From an uncultured Lacinutrix sp. (GTDB lineage Bacteria; Bacteroidota; Bacteroidia; Flavobacteriales; Flavobacteriaceae): a stretch of 64,000 bases of DNA. The translations under genes were made by a program, and so were the position numbers. The stretch spans positions 106,835 to 170,834 of the forward strand of contig NZ_CANMSJ010000008.1 in assembly GCF_947500605.1 (NCBI RefSeq), read 5' to 3'. The notes under the pieces were generated by a model that saw nothing but the letters and a program-made list of their open reading frames with translations, was not told the origin of the DNA and searched no databases. Below are positions 1 to 8,862 of this stretch, piece by piece (position 1 is the first letter of the stretch; each line of letters begins with the position of its first letter).

Positions 1-110
1 CTACAATAGAACAAATGAAACGCATTGCAGACGATGGACTTAAAATGCCACCAAAAAGCACTTATATTGAGCCTAAACTGAGAAGTGGCGTTACTATTTA
101 TGAGTTTTGA
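1..110 (+). CDS. 3' end of a DUF1015 family protein (partial)
   Basis: The open frame enters from the left edge and stops with TGA at 108-110, leaving about 35 C-terminal residues. The end reads MPPKSTYIEPKLRSG followed by VTIYEF. From memory, DUF1015 proteins (about 400 residues, function unsettled) end with a similar M-P-x-K-S-T-Y-x-x-P-K-L-x-S-G stretch, so I assign it to that family. Only the tail is visible, so nothing can be said about its start or regulation. Confidence 0.55.
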   Translation, partial: TIEQMKRIADDGLKMPPKSTYIEPKLRSGVTIYEF

Positions 111-187
111 CAAATGTTATTTATTGAGGTGTTTGTCATTTCTTTGAAACAACTAAACAACAAACTTCTTTAAAACAAACAAAATCA

Positions 188-667
188 ATGAGTATTAAAC
201 AAATATTAATTATTGGAACATTATTAACAATGATGAATTCGTGGTCACAAAATTTAACCTGTGACGATTTTAAAACAGGTGAATTTTATATTCCTCAAAC
301 ATCAGTTTCAAAAAGCTACACGATTGTTTCAAATGATAGTATTAGAAAAATTGACAAAGAAAGAGACAAACAAGTCCAACAGTACATTGTAATTAGGGAC
401 ATAAAAACTCAAACTGAATGGAAGAATGGAATAAATAATGGTAATCCAACATATGAAAAAATTGAATGGATTGATAAATGTTCTTATCGGTTGACTTATG
501 ATGAATCTAAAATGGAATTGGATGAATATGAAAATTGGGTTAATTCAAATAAAGGAATCATTGTCTCAAAAATTAACATTGAAAATAAGTGCATGTTTTA
601 CGATGCAACAATGACTACAAACGAAGGTCAAACAATATCTCAAAAAGGACAAATTTGTAAGAAATAA
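188..667 (+). CDS. Small secreted protein of unknown function
   Basis: 159 residues starting at ATG 188. Residues 1-20 form a hydrophobic signal peptide ending in a typical Flavobacteria cleavage context (NSWSQ/NL), so the mature protein is probably periplasmic or exported. The rest is polar and mixed-charge with four cysteines (near residues 25, 98, 134 and 157) that could form disulfides. I recognise no domain. It sits between the DUF1015 tail and a YggS gene with only 16 bases before the latter, so it may be co-transcribed. It has no evident functional link to either neighbour and may be a lineage-specific insertion. Confidence 0.7.
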   Translation: MSIKQILIIGTLLTMMNSWSQNLTCDDFKTGEFYIPQTSVSKSYTIVSNDSIRKIDKERDKQVQQYIVIRDIKTQTEWKNGINNGNPTYEKIEWIDKCSYRLTYDESKMELDEYENWVNSNKGIIVSKINIENKCMFYDATMTTNEGQTISQKGQICKK

Positions 668-683
668 AACTATTTGATTAATA

Positions 684-1352
684 ATGAACATAGAAAACAA
701 CCTAAACAACATAAAACAAACACTTCCTGAACACGTAACATTAGTTGCCGTTTCTAAAACAAAACCGGTGAGTGATTTAATGGAAGCATACAATGCAGGG
801 CAACGCATTTTTGGAGAAAACAAAATCCAAGAAATGGCAGACAAGTTCGAGCAAATGCCAAAAGATATCGAATGGCATATGATTGGACACGTACAAACTA
901 ATAAGGTAAAGTACATGGCTTCTTTTGTTAGCTTAATACATGGTGTCGAAAGTTTTAAATTATTGAAAGAAGTAAATAAACAAGCTTTAAAACACGACAG
1001 AGTTATAGACTGTTTACTTCAAATTAAAATAGCCGAAGAAGATTCTAAATTTGGAATGTCTGCAAAAGAAGCTTCAAATATTTTACAATCGGAAAATTTT
1101 TCAGCATTAAAAAATATTAAAGTAATTGGTGTTATGGGAATGGCAACTTTTACAGAAAACATACTTCAAATTGAAAAAGAATTCAGACTTTTAAAGTCTA
1201 CTTTAGAAAATTTAAAAGTGACTGAAACTACAAACTGCCAACTACAAACTATTTCTATGGGAATGAGTGGAGATTACAAACTAGCAATAGATTGTGGAAG
1301 TACAATGGTTCGCGTAGGAAGTAGTATCTTTGGAAACAGAAATTACAACTAG
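684..1352 (+). CDS. YggS/PROSC family pyridoxal phosphate homeostasis protein
   Basis: 222 residues, the usual length of the family. It is a single-domain alanine-racemase-like TIM barrel that binds pyridoxal 5'-phosphate and buffers vitamin B6 and amino-acid metabolism in the cytoplasm. The PLP lysine is K25 in the motif VAVSKTKP. The family signatures FGENKIQE and WHMIGHVQTNK follow, with FGMS and MGMATF in the middle and the phosphate-binding end MGMSGDY and RVGSSIFG. It ends with TAG immediately followed by TAA in the same frame, just before the exonuclease/GIY-YIG frame opens. Assignment is secure; the exact metabolic role is known only from the family. Confidence 0.93.
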   Translation: MNIENNLNNIKQTLPEHVTLVAVSKTKPVSDLMEAYNAGQRIFGENKIQEMADKFEQMPKDIEWHMIGHVQTNKVKYMASFVSLIHGVESFKLLKEVNKQALKHDRVIDCLLQIKIAEEDSKFGMSAKEASNILQSENFSALKNIKVIGVMGMATFTENILQIEKEFRLLKSTLENLKVTETTNCQLQTISMGMSGDYKLAIDCGSTMVRVGSSIFGNRNYN

Positions 1353-1376
1353 TAATATAATAAAACAACATACAGT

Positions 1377-2756
1377 ATCTACGCAATAATAGACATAGAA
1401 ACCACAGGTGGTAAGTATAACGAAGAAGGCATAACAGAGATTGCTATTTACAAATTTGATGGTCACGAGATTGTAGACCAGTTTATTAGTTTAGTAAATC
1501 CGGAAAGAGAAATCCAACCATTTGTTGTAAACCTTACTGGTATTAACAGTAACATGTTAAAAAATGCACCTAAGTTTTACGAAATAGCAAAACGAGTTGT
1601 AGAAATTACTGAAGGCTGCGTAGTTGTGGCACATAATGCGCAATTTGACAACCGAATATTAACTACAGAATTTAAGCGATTAGGTTTCGATTTCGATCGA
1701 GAAACGTTATGTACTGTAGAGCTAGCAAAAACACTTATTCCAGATTTACCATCTTACAGTTTAGGTAAATTAGTACGTTCTCTAGGTATACCGGTTACAG
1801 ACAGGCATCGTGCTTCTGGAGATGCACTAGCTACAGTAAAACTCTTTAAATTATTATTGAGTAAAGATGTTGAAAAAACCATTATTCAAACCTTTTTAAG
1901 AAAGCATCCTAAGCTACAACTAGAACCGAAACTAACAGATATTATTGCTCAAATGCCTTCGGAAACAGGCGTGTATTACATACATAACAAAGAGGGCAAT
2001 ATTATTTATATTGGCAAGAGTAAGAATATTAAAAAACGAATAAATCAGCATTTTACTGGTACAGATAGAAAGTCTAAAAAAATTCAAATTCAAGTAGCAA
2101 CAGTAACTTACGATGCTACAGGAAGCGAACTTATAGCTTTATTAAAAGAGAGTCACGAAATAAAACAAAACAAACCTATTTTTAACCGTGCAATGAGAAA
2201 GACAAAAATTTCTCATGCATTGTACAGTTCTACAGATAGTAATGGTTATATAAATTTAACGATTGCTAATGCAGACGGCCGCAAAAAGGTTATAACAACT
2301 TTTAATAATAAGCAAAGTGCTAAAGACTTTTTACATCGTGCAGTAGAAACATATTCTTTATGTTTAAAATTATGCGATTTAGAAAAAACGACCAATAGTT
2401 GTTTTAGATACGAATTAAAAGAATGTGAAGGTGCTTGTTTAAATGAAGAAAACACAGTACTTTACAATAATCGTGTTAACGAGTTTATTGAAAAATACAG
2501 CTATAAAGATCAAAACATGATTATTATAGATAAAGGTAGAAAAGTAGATGAACGTAGTGCTATTTTAATTGAAAACGGCGCTTTTAAAGGCTATGGTTTT
2601 TACGACTTAAATCACCAAATAAACAATATTGACATTCTTAAATCTATTATCATTCCTATGAGTAATAATAGATACACACAGCATATAATACAAAGTTATT
2701 TACGAAAAAATAAACGCCTTAAGGTTTTAAAATTTGAGCCTAATACAAAGGAATAA
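1377..2756 (+). CDS. DnaQ-like 3'-5' exonuclease fused to a GIY-YIG nuclease domain; start codon anomalous
   Basis: The frame is open from 1356 to 2756. From ATC at 1377 it gives 459 residues beginning with YAIIDIETTGG. Exo I residues D6 and E8 lie in DIETTG, Exo II is in HNAQFDN (D91) and Exo III in HRASGD (H144, D149), so the DEDDh nuclease is complete only if translation starts near 1377. A GIY-YIG domain follows (TGVYYI about 197-202, IIYIGKSKNIKKR about 209-221). This exonuclease plus UvrC/Cho-like GIY-YIG layout is known in Bacteroidota and suggests a DNA repair or DNA-processing role. No in-frame ATG, GTG or TTG exists between the stop at 1353 and the ATG at 1554; the latter would delete the catalytic DIETTG. 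Either ATC is used or the gene is damaged. Confidence 0.8.
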   Translation: MYAIIDIETTGGKYNEEGITEIAIYKFDGHEIVDQFISLVNPEREIQPFVVNLTGINSNMLKNAPKFYEIAKRVVEITEGCVVVAHNAQFDNRILTTEFKRLGFDFDRETLCTVELAKTLIPDLPSYSLGKLVRSLGIPVTDRHRASGDALATVKLFKLLLSKDVEKTIIQTFLRKHPKLQLEPKLTDIIAQMPSETGVYYIHNKEGNIIYIGKSKNIKKRINQHFTGTDRKSKKIQIQVATVTYDATGSELIALLKESHEIKQNKPIFNRAMRKTKISHALYSSTDSNGYINLTIANADGRKKVITTFNNKQSAKDFLHRAVETYSLCLKLCDLEKTTNSCFRYELKECEGACLNEENTVLYNNRVNEFIEKYSYKDQNMIIIDKGRKVDERSAILIENGAFKGYGFYDLNHQINNIDILKSIIIPMSNNRYTQHIIQSYLRKNKRLKVLKFEPNTKE

Positions 2757-2777
2757 TCTTTTTAGTATTTTTGAATT

Positions 2778-3638
2778 ATGAGTAAACCAATTAAAGCCAA
2801 CTGGAGAAATAGACTTCATGAGATTATTTACGAAGCAGATACACCTGCCGGTAAATTATTTGATGTTGTGTTACTTATTTTTATTCTTGCAAGCATTGCT
2901 CTGGTAATGCTTGAGAGTGTTAGCTCTATTGACGCTAGATACCACAAAGCATTATACATTGGCGAATGGCTAGTAACTATTCTTTTTTCTATTGAATATA
3001 TTGCCAGAATTATTACCGTAAAAAAACCAAAAAAGTACATATTTAGTTTTTATGGAATTATAGATTTTTTATCTACTATCCCAATGTATCTGTCTTTTAT
3101 ATTAGCAGGAAGTCACGCTTTAGTGGCTTTAAGAGCATTACGTTTATTGCGCGTTTTTAGAATTTTAAAATTGGCGAGATACATGGGAGCATCGAACCAA
3201 TTAGCTAGTGCTATTAAATCTAGTCGTGCAAAAATATCTGTGTTTCTATTTGCTGTAATTATTGCCTCAATTATTTTTGGTACGTTAATGTATTTAGTAG
3301 AAGGCGAAGAAAATGGTTTTACTAACATTCCTAAAAGTGTCTATTGGTGCATTGTAACATTAACAACTGTAGGTTTTGGTGATATTACACCACAAACTCC
3401 TTTTGGTCAATTTCTTGCTACGCTTATTATGGTTTTAGGTTATGGCATTATTGCTGTACCAACAGGAATTGTTTCTGCCGAGTATAGCAAATCACTTACT
3501 AAAAAAGACGAAGAAAATAATGGTGAGCCTGATAAAGTTCAGCTTAACTCTCAATCTTGCCAGAATTGCTTAACAACAAGACATAAAGATGGTGCCGAGT
3601 ATTGTTATAATTGCGGCCACAACTTACATATAGAATAA
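2778..3638 (+). CDS. Voltage-gated-type potassium channel with C-terminal zinc ribbon
   Basis: 286 residues. The six-helix voltage-gated architecture is visible. S1 is about 27-45, S2 about 62-80 and S3 about 92-110. S4 carries regularly spaced basic residues (R119, R122, R125, R128, K131), and S5 is about 152-174. The pore loop has the K+ selectivity filter TTVGFGD (196-202) and S6 is about 211-233. After S6 a short linker leads to four cysteines, C261-x2-C264 and C276-x2-C279, forming a zinc-ribbon-like knuckle instead of the usual cytoplasmic RCK domain. It probably conducts K+ across the inner membrane. miaA starts 9 bases downstream, so they may share a transcript, but no functional link is apparent. 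Confidence 0.88.
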   Translation: MSKPIKANWRNRLHEIIYEADTPAGKLFDVVLLIFILASIALVMLESVSSIDARYHKALYIGEWLVTILFSIEYIARIITVKKPKKYIFSFYGIIDFLSTIPMYLSFILAGSHALVALRALRLLRVFRILKLARYMGASNQLASAIKSSRAKISVFLFAVIIASIIFGTLMYLVEGEENGFTNIPKSVYWCIVTLTTVGFGDITPQTPFGQFLATLIMVLGYGIIAVPTGIVSAEYSKSLTKKDEENNGEPDKVQLNSQSCQNCLTTRHKDGAEYCYNCGHNLHIE

Positions 3639-3647
3639 ACCCACTCA

Positions 3648-4562
3648 TTGAACTCTAAAAACAAATACCTTATCTCTATTGTTGGACCTACAGCAATAGG
3701 AAAAACAAGTTTGAGTATTAAACTTGCCCAGCATTATAATACCGAAATACTATCTGCAGATTCTAGACAGTTTTTTAAAGAGATGCAAATTGGTACTGCT
3801 GCTCCAACGCTTGAAGAACTATCTCAAGCTAAGCATCATTTTATTCATAACAAATCTATTGAAGAAGAGTATAATGTTGGTGCTTTTGAAAAAGAAGCTA
3901 TTGCAACTTTAGATATTTTATTTAAATCTCATGATTATGTAATTATGGTTGGTGGTTCTGGCCTTTATGTAGATGCTGTTACAAAAGGATTAGATTATTT
4001 TCCTGAGGTGGATAAAAGCATCAGAGAACGGCTAAATTTGGAATTGGTTGAAAACGGCCTGGAGGCGCTTCAGCTTCAGCTAAAAAAATTAGATATTGAA
4101 GCTTACAATACCATCGCGATAGACAATCCTAAGCGTGTTATAAGAGCCTTAGAGATTTGTATTGGAAGTGAAAAACCATATTCTTCGTTTTTAAATAAAG
4201 ACAAAAACAAGCGTAATTTTAAAACCATAACTATTGGTTTAACTGCCGAAAGAGAAACCATATACAATCGTATTAATAAACGTGTTGATATTATGATGGC
4301 CGAAGGACAGCTTGAAGAAGCAAAATCTCTTATAGACAAGCAACATCTTAACGCTTTAAATACTGTTGGTTACAAAGAGCTCTTTAATTATTTTAAAGAC
4401 GAATGGACGCTTGATTTTGCTATTGCAGAAATGAAAAAAAACTCGCGACGTTTTGCTAAACGCCAATTAACTTGGTTTAAACGTAATGAAAACACGTTGT
4501 GGTTTGATTATGAAACAAGTGTTAATGAAATACTTACTACCATAGAAAGTAAATTTAAATAA
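3648..4562 (+). CDS. miaA: tRNA dimethylallyltransferase MiaA
   Basis: 304 residues, normal length. MiaA transfers the dimethylallyl group from DMAPP to N6 of A37 in tRNAs reading UNN codons, the first step of ms2i6A formation. The P-loop GPTAIGKT is at residues 13-20, followed by the family motif ILSADSRQFF (about 34-43) and GGSGLYV near residue 104. The end contains RRFAKRQLTWFKR, the conserved tRNA-binding region. The start is TTG at 3648: no upstream ATG is available and the P-loop sits at the expected distance. It lies close behind the channel gene. Confidence 0.95.
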   Translation: MNSKNKYLISIVGPTAIGKTSLSIKLAQHYNTEILSADSRQFFKEMQIGTAAPTLEELSQAKHHFIHNKSIEEEYNVGAFEKEAIATLDILFKSHDYVIMVGGSGLYVDAVTKGLDYFPEVDKSIRERLNLELVENGLEALQLQLKKLDIEAYNTIAIDNPKRVIRALEICIGSEKPYSSFLNKDKNKRNFKTITIGLTAERETIYNRINKRVDIMMAEGQLEEAKSLIDKQHLNALNTVGYKELFNYFKDEWTLDFAIAEMKKNSRRFAKRQLTWFKRNENTLWFDYETSVNEILTTIESKFK

Positions 4563-4611
4563 GCTCTAGTTTAGAGAAACTAATATTATATTAGTGCTTA
4601 TTACACTTTTT

Positions 4612-5859
4612 ATGAAAGATAAAACTATTCAATTCTTTAGATTAATTTATAGATTAAAAGATAAAATCGCCTTCTATCCTTCTTTAATAGGGTTTTTAGG
4701 CTGTTTAGTTGCTTACCTAATGTTTTATCTAGAAAAGTTAGGCGTATCTAAACACTTACTAGAATTTATTCCGGAATTAGCCATTAATAACACCGATACT
4801 GCAAGAGCATTACTTACTACTTTTATAGCTGGATTAATTTCTATAATGGTTTTTAGTTTTTCTATGGTTATGATATTATTAAGTCAAGCTTCTAGTAATT
4901 TTTCTCCAAGATTATTACCTGGATTAATTTCTAATACAAGACACCAAATAGTGTTAGGCTTATATTTAGCAACTATTATTTACTGTATTTTTATTTTGGT
5001 ATCTATAGAACCTAACAGTAACAAATACCAGTTACCGGCATTTTCTATATTATTTGCTATACTTTTTATGCTTAATTGCTTGGCTGCATTTATTTACTTT
5101 ATTCATTCTATTTCTCAAGAAATACAGATTAGTAATATTATGGAGAAAATATTTAATACTTCTAAAAAGAGACTTGAGGTATTAATTGAAAACGATGATA
5201 CAAGAACGTTTGATGATACAAGTAATTGGAAAGTTTATACCTCTAATGTATGTGGTTATTTACAAAACGTATCTATTAAAGATATCGCTGAAATTGCAGA
5301 TAAAGTAAATGCTAAAATTGAAATAACACCTGTAAAAGGTAGTTTTATACTAGTTAAAGATGATTTATTTAAAGCAAGTGAAGCATTAAACGAAGAACAA
5401 GTAGATGGTATTTTAAGGCATTTTGAGTTTACAAAAAGCGAAATGATTGAAGACAATTACGTACTAGCTTTTAAACAACTAACCGAAATTGCATTAAAAG
5501 CAATGTCTCCGGGTGTTAACGATCCTGGAACAGCAATTAATGCTATTGATTATTTAACTCAGCTATTTGTAATTAGAGCTAAAAAGAAAGATGTTACCTA
5601 CTGCCTTGTTAATAATGAAATAAAGGTTTCTATGTCTACTGTAAATTTTAAATTGTTACTATTTCAAGTTATGGCAGCTTTAAGAACCTATTGTAAACAT
5701 GATATTATTCTTGTTCAAAAGCTTTTAGCCATGCTATATAATGTAAAGAAAAATTGTAAAAACAATACTTACACTGAAGCTTTAAGTCAAGAAATTGAAG
5801 AATTAAAAAAAGATGCAAAAAGCACTATTAAAAATGATAGAGACTTATCTTTTTTATAA
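4612..5859 (+). CDS. DUF2254 family membrane protein
   Basis: 415 residues from ATG 4612; an in-frame GTG at 4594 would add six residues but I prefer the ATG. Four membrane segments are visible in the first half (roughly residues 22-40, 66-90, 112-132 and 140-162 of this start), followed by a soluble C-terminal half. Recognisable family stretches include SQASSNFSPRLLPGL in the loop after TM2 and ALKAMSPGVNDPGTA in the soluble part. The family is widespread in bacteria and its molecular function is not established, so none is proposed. A strong hairpin terminator follows directly. Confidence 0.85.
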   Translation: MKDKTIQFFRLIYRLKDKIAFYPSLIGFLGCLVAYLMFYLEKLGVSKHLLEFIPELAINNTDTARALLTTFIAGLISIMVFSFSMVMILLSQASSNFSPRLLPGLISNTRHQIVLGLYLATIIYCIFILVSIEPNSNKYQLPAFSILFAILFMLNCLAAFIYFIHSISQEIQISNIMEKIFNTSKKRLEVLIENDDTRTFDDTSNWKVYTSNVCGYLQNVSIKDIAEIADKVNAKIEITPVKGSFILVKDDLFKASEALNEEQVDGILRHFEFTKSEMIEDNYVLAFKQLTEIALKAMSPGVNDPGTAINAIDYLTQLFVIRAKKKDVTYCLVNNEIKVSMSTVNFKLLLFQVMAALRTYCKHDIILVQKLLAMLYNVKKNCKNNTYTEALSQEIEELKKDAKSTIKNDRDLSFL

Positions 5860-5870
5860 ATAAAACTAAA

Positions 5871-5896
5871 AAAGCTACTGCAAATGCAGTAGCTTT
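5871..5896. terminator. Bidirectional intrinsic terminator
   Basis: A perfect 11-base stem (AAAGCTACTGC at 5871-5881, complement at 5886-5896) with a 4-base AAAT loop. It is flanked by A-rich sequence on the left and a T-run on the right, so it can end transcription in both directions. It lies between the convergent DUF2254 gene (+) and the response regulator gene (-). Confidence 0.9.
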
Positions 5897-5921
5897 TTTT
5901 TATATTATATAGTCTTATATA

Positions 5922-6629
5922 TTATTCTGGGTTTACAACTAATCTAAAGCCTTCACCATGAATATTTAGTATTTCTACTTTATCGTCTACTTTTAAATAC
6001 TTACGTAATTTTGCTATGTAAACATCCATACTTCTTGAAGTAAAGTAATTATCGTCTCTCCATATTTTTGTTAATGCTAATTCTCTTGGCATTAAATCGT
6101 TTTCATGTAAAGCTAATAAACGTAATAACTCGTTTTCTTTAGGCGATAACTTGGTAGCTTCTCCTCCTTTGTAAGTAAGGAATCTTAATTTAGAGTTTAA
6201 ATCGAAATTACCTATTTTAAATTCAAACTGCTTACTATCTGCAACCGTATCTGTTGCCTTTCTAGTCATGATTGCTTTAATTTTCATTAAAAGCACTTCA
6301 CTATCAAAAGGTTTATTAAGGTAATCGTCTGCACCTACTTTATATCCTTTAAGTACATCTTCTTTCATTGCTTTAGCAGTAAGAAAGATAATTGGCACTT
6401 CGGCATTTTTCTCTCTAATCTCTTTCGCTAAAGTGAAACCGTCTTTATAAGGCATCATAACATCTAAGATACAAAGATCATAATCGTCTTTTTTAAACTT
6501 TTCGAAGCCTTCCATACCATTTTTAGCATGAACAACTTCGTAGTCATTCATCATTAAATAATCTTTTAAAACTGTTCCAAAGTTTGGATCGTCTTCTACT
6601 AATAATATTTTCTTTTCTTGTTCGTCCAT
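5922..6629 (-). CDS. OmpR/PhoB-type response regulator
   Basis: 235 residues. The receiver domain (about 7-118) has the acidic pocket E12-D13-D14, phospho-acceptor D56 in CILDVMMP, T84 in FLTAKA and K106 in NKPFD. A winged-helix DNA-binding domain follows (about 135-232), ending with the typical IHGEGFRLV wing. It lies 4 bases downstream of a histidine kinase gene in the same direction, so the pair is one two-component system. The kinase and regulator resemble the RprX/RprY type of Bacteroidota. The signal and target genes cannot be read from sequence. Confidence 0.93.
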   Translation of the reverse strand: MDEQEKKILLVEDDPNFGTVLKDYLMMNDYEVVHAKNGMEGFEKFKKDDYDLCILDVMMPYKDGFTLAKEIREKNAEVPIIFLTAKAMKEDVLKGYKVGADDYLNKPFDSEVLLMKIKAIMTRKATDTVADSKQFEFKIGNFDLNSKLRFLTYKGGEATKLSPKENELLRLLALHENDLMPRELALTKIWRDDNYFTSRSMDVYIAKLRKYLKVDDKVEILNIHGEGFRLVVNPE

Positions 6630-6633
6630 AATG

Positions 6634-8196
6634 TTATGATATTAACGGAAGTTTTATCGTGAAAGCACTTCCTTTTCCTTTTTCACTTGTTACTGATATA
6701 TGACCACTATGGTCTTCTACTATTCTTTTTACATAAGATAAGCCTAAACCATGGCCTTTTACGTTATGTATATTTCCTGTATGTTCTCTATAAAATTTTT
6801 CAAAAACACGCTTTACAGCAGCTTTACTCATTCCGCTACCTTCGTCTTTTATACTTACTAGTATGTTATTTCCAACATTTACTGTTTCTACAGTAATTTT
6901 TGGAGCATCTGGCGAGTATTTAATTGCATTGTCTAATATGTTAACTAAAACATTAATAAAATGCGTCTCGTTAGCTAATACAGAAGATTTACTTGCCTTA
7001 AGTTCTGTTTCTATATGTCCTTGTCTATCTTCTACTATTAACTCTACATGAGATATAGCGTCTTCTATTAAGTCGTGTAAACTAGTACCTTCCTTACTAA
7101 TGTTTAATTCGTTTTTTTCTAGTTTAGATATTCTAAGTACATTTTCTACTTGTGCATGCATACGTTTGTTTTCTTCTCGTATCATACCTAAGTAACGCTT
7201 TACCTTTTCTTTATCGTTTATTATTTTAGGATTTTTAATAGAATCTAAAGCCAAGTTTATTGTTGCAATTGGCGTTTTAAATTCGTGCGTCATGTTATTA
7301 ATAAAATCTGTTTTTATTTCTGCTATTTGTCGTTGTCTCATTATTTGTGTTAACGCTGTAACAAAAGCAATAAGTATAATAGACGTAAATAAAATAGATA
7401 AGCCCAGCATACCTATTACAGAGGACCATATAAATTTATTACTGTCTGGAAAATTAACTAATAAACGATAGTTGTAATTACCATTATCTTCTGAAAAAAT
7501 AGGAACCTGCATTGTTGCTTGGTCTTCCAATTCAAAATCTTCTGTCTGTATTTTTGTTGCCAAATCGTTACTATAAATAGCAAACTCATAATCAATATTA
7601 ATATCATACTGATGTAGTTTCAGCTCTAGCTGTCTGTTTAATTTTTCTTTTGTTATACGCTGATGTATTGGTGTTCTGTAGGCGAAATCTCGGTAATAAT
7701 CATCGATTAATATTTTTTCAGTTTTACCATAATTAGCAAAAACTTCATTATTAGTAACCTTACCGTCTATTTCGTTTGTTTTAAAAACCTTCGTTTGCTT
7801 TTCACTAATAATTTTTTTAATACTAATAGTATCTAAACCAATGTCAAAGAGCGCAGGAGATAATTTGTAATTTTCTTCTAGTATTCCATAACTATAAACA
7901 AACGTTTCGTTTATAGCGTCGTTTTCTTGTTTAACATAAAGATTACGTATTGCTGTTGTATCTTTAATAACATCAACATCCTTAATAATTAATGGCCTTA
8001 ATTTATTAACGTGATCTCTAAATTCTTCATTTTCGATGTTTTTAGCAACCCTACTTAAGGCTTGTTTAACATTAAAATTAAAGTTTTCTTCCTTATTGCT
8101 AATAGAATTGGAAATGTAGTAGCTCTGCACAAATATAATACCTATCAAAGACAGGCTCATTAGGATAACTAGTACAAAAAACACTTTTTTACTCAT
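6634..8196 (-). CDS. Sensor histidine kinase (RprX-like)
   Basis: 520 residues. TM1 is about 5-27 and TM2 about 256-281, enclosing a periplasmic sensor domain of about 225 residues with no family I recognise. The dimerisation/phosphoacceptor H box is FINNMTHEFKTPIATI with H304. The ATPase domain shows the N box (HFINVLVNILDNAIKYS, N419 and N423), G1 DEGSGMS and G2 GHGLGLSYVKRIV. There is no HAMP domain between TM2 and the H box; a short coiled linker (MRQRQIAEIK) takes its place. It is transcribed first, with the response regulator 4 bases behind it. The coaE stop-to-start gap upstream is about 78 bases, enough for its own promoter. Confidence 0.93.
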   Translation of the reverse strand: MSKKVFFVLVILMSLSLIGIIFVQSYYISNSISNKEENFNFNVKQALSRVAKNIENEEFRDHVNKLRPLIIKDVDVIKDTTAIRNLYVKQENDAINETFVYSYGILEENYKLSPALFDIGLDTISIKKIISEKQTKVFKTNEIDGKVTNNEVFANYGKTEKILIDDYYRDFAYRTPIHQRITKEKLNRQLELKLHQYDINIDYEFAIYSNDLATKIQTEDFELEDQATMQVPIFSEDNGNYNYRLLVNFPDSNKFIWSSVIGMLGLSILFTSIILIAFVTALTQIMRQRQIAEIKTDFINNMTHEFKTPIATINLALDSIKNPKIINDKEKVKRYLGMIREENKRMHAQVENVLRISKLEKNELNISKEGTSLHDLIEDAISHVELIVEDRQGHIETELKASKSSVLANETHFINVLVNILDNAIKYSPDAPKITVETVNVGNNILVSIKDEGSGMSKAAVKRVFEKFYREHTGNIHNVKGHGLGLSYVKRIVEDHSGHISVTSEKGKGSAFTIKLPLIS

Positions 8197-8274
8197 CCAT
8201 TCAAAATTAATATTTTAACATTTAGTAAGCCTTGCTTTTAACCTTACATTAACAAAAATGTTAAAATCTTAATC

Positions 8275-8862
8275 TTATTTACTTTTTTTTAAGAGTTTGT
8301 TATGTGTTTTCAGAACCTCAGCTTTTGTGTTATCGAGGTTAGTATTTATTATTACAAAGTCCGATAGGCGAACTTTTTCATCATCTTGCCATTGGTTAGC
8401 AATAATTGCTTTCACCTTTTCAATACTCGCATTATCACGTTTTAGTACGCGATCTATTCGAGTTTTCTCGGGTGCAGTAACTGTAATAATATAATCGTAG
8501 TTTTTATAGCTTCCGTTTTCAAAAAGAATAGCAGCTTCTTTTATAACGTACGGTGCGTTTTGTTTATTTTTCCATTTAATAAAATGCTTACCTACTTTTG
8601 GGTGTACAATAGCATTCATTTTCTCCAGTAAACCTTTGTCATTAAAAATAGCTTTTGCTAGATACGGTCTATTTAACTCATTGTCTTTATATGCAACTTC
8701 TCCAATAAGAGCTATTAGTTTTCTCTTAAGAACTTTAGAGGTATTCATTAGTTTTTTAGCCTCATCATCGGCTATGTATATTGGTATTCCTAAAGCTTCA
8801 AAAGCTTTGGCAACTGTAGTTTTACCACTACCTATTCCACCTGTAAGTCCTACTGTTATCAT
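8275..8862 (-). CDS. coaE: Dephospho-CoA kinase CoaE
   Basis: 195 residues, normal length. It phosphorylates the 3'-hydroxyl of dephospho-CoA, the last step of coenzyme A synthesis. The P-loop GGIGSGKT is at residues 8-15. The following ADDEAKKLMN matches the family's conserved acidic D-x-D/E region. The lid region RVLKRDNAS and ADFVI-like end (SDFVIINTNLD) are present. Its start overlaps the end of the YbbR gene by 4 bases, so the two are translationally coupled. coaBC lies elsewhere in this window (21.4-22.6 kb). Confidence 0.95.
   Translation of the reverse strand: MITVGLTGGIGSGKTTVAKAFEALGIPIYIADDEAKKLMNTSKVLKRKLIALIGEVAYKDNELNRPYLAKAIFNDKGLLEKMNAIVHPKVGKHFIKWKNKQNAPYVIKEAAILFENGSYKNYDYIITVTAPEKTRIDRVLKRDNASIEKVKAIIANQWQDDEKVRLSDFVIINTNLDNTKAEVLKTHNKLLKKSK

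Noticed and set aside
1350..1380. Translational readthrough from YggS into the exonuclease frame
   Set aside because: The frames are the same, but two consecutive stops (TAG TAA) separate them.
2766..2773. TATTTTTG as a promoter for the potassium channel gene
   Set aside because: It matches TAnnTTTG but lies only 4 bases before the ATG, which would put the transcript start inside the gene.
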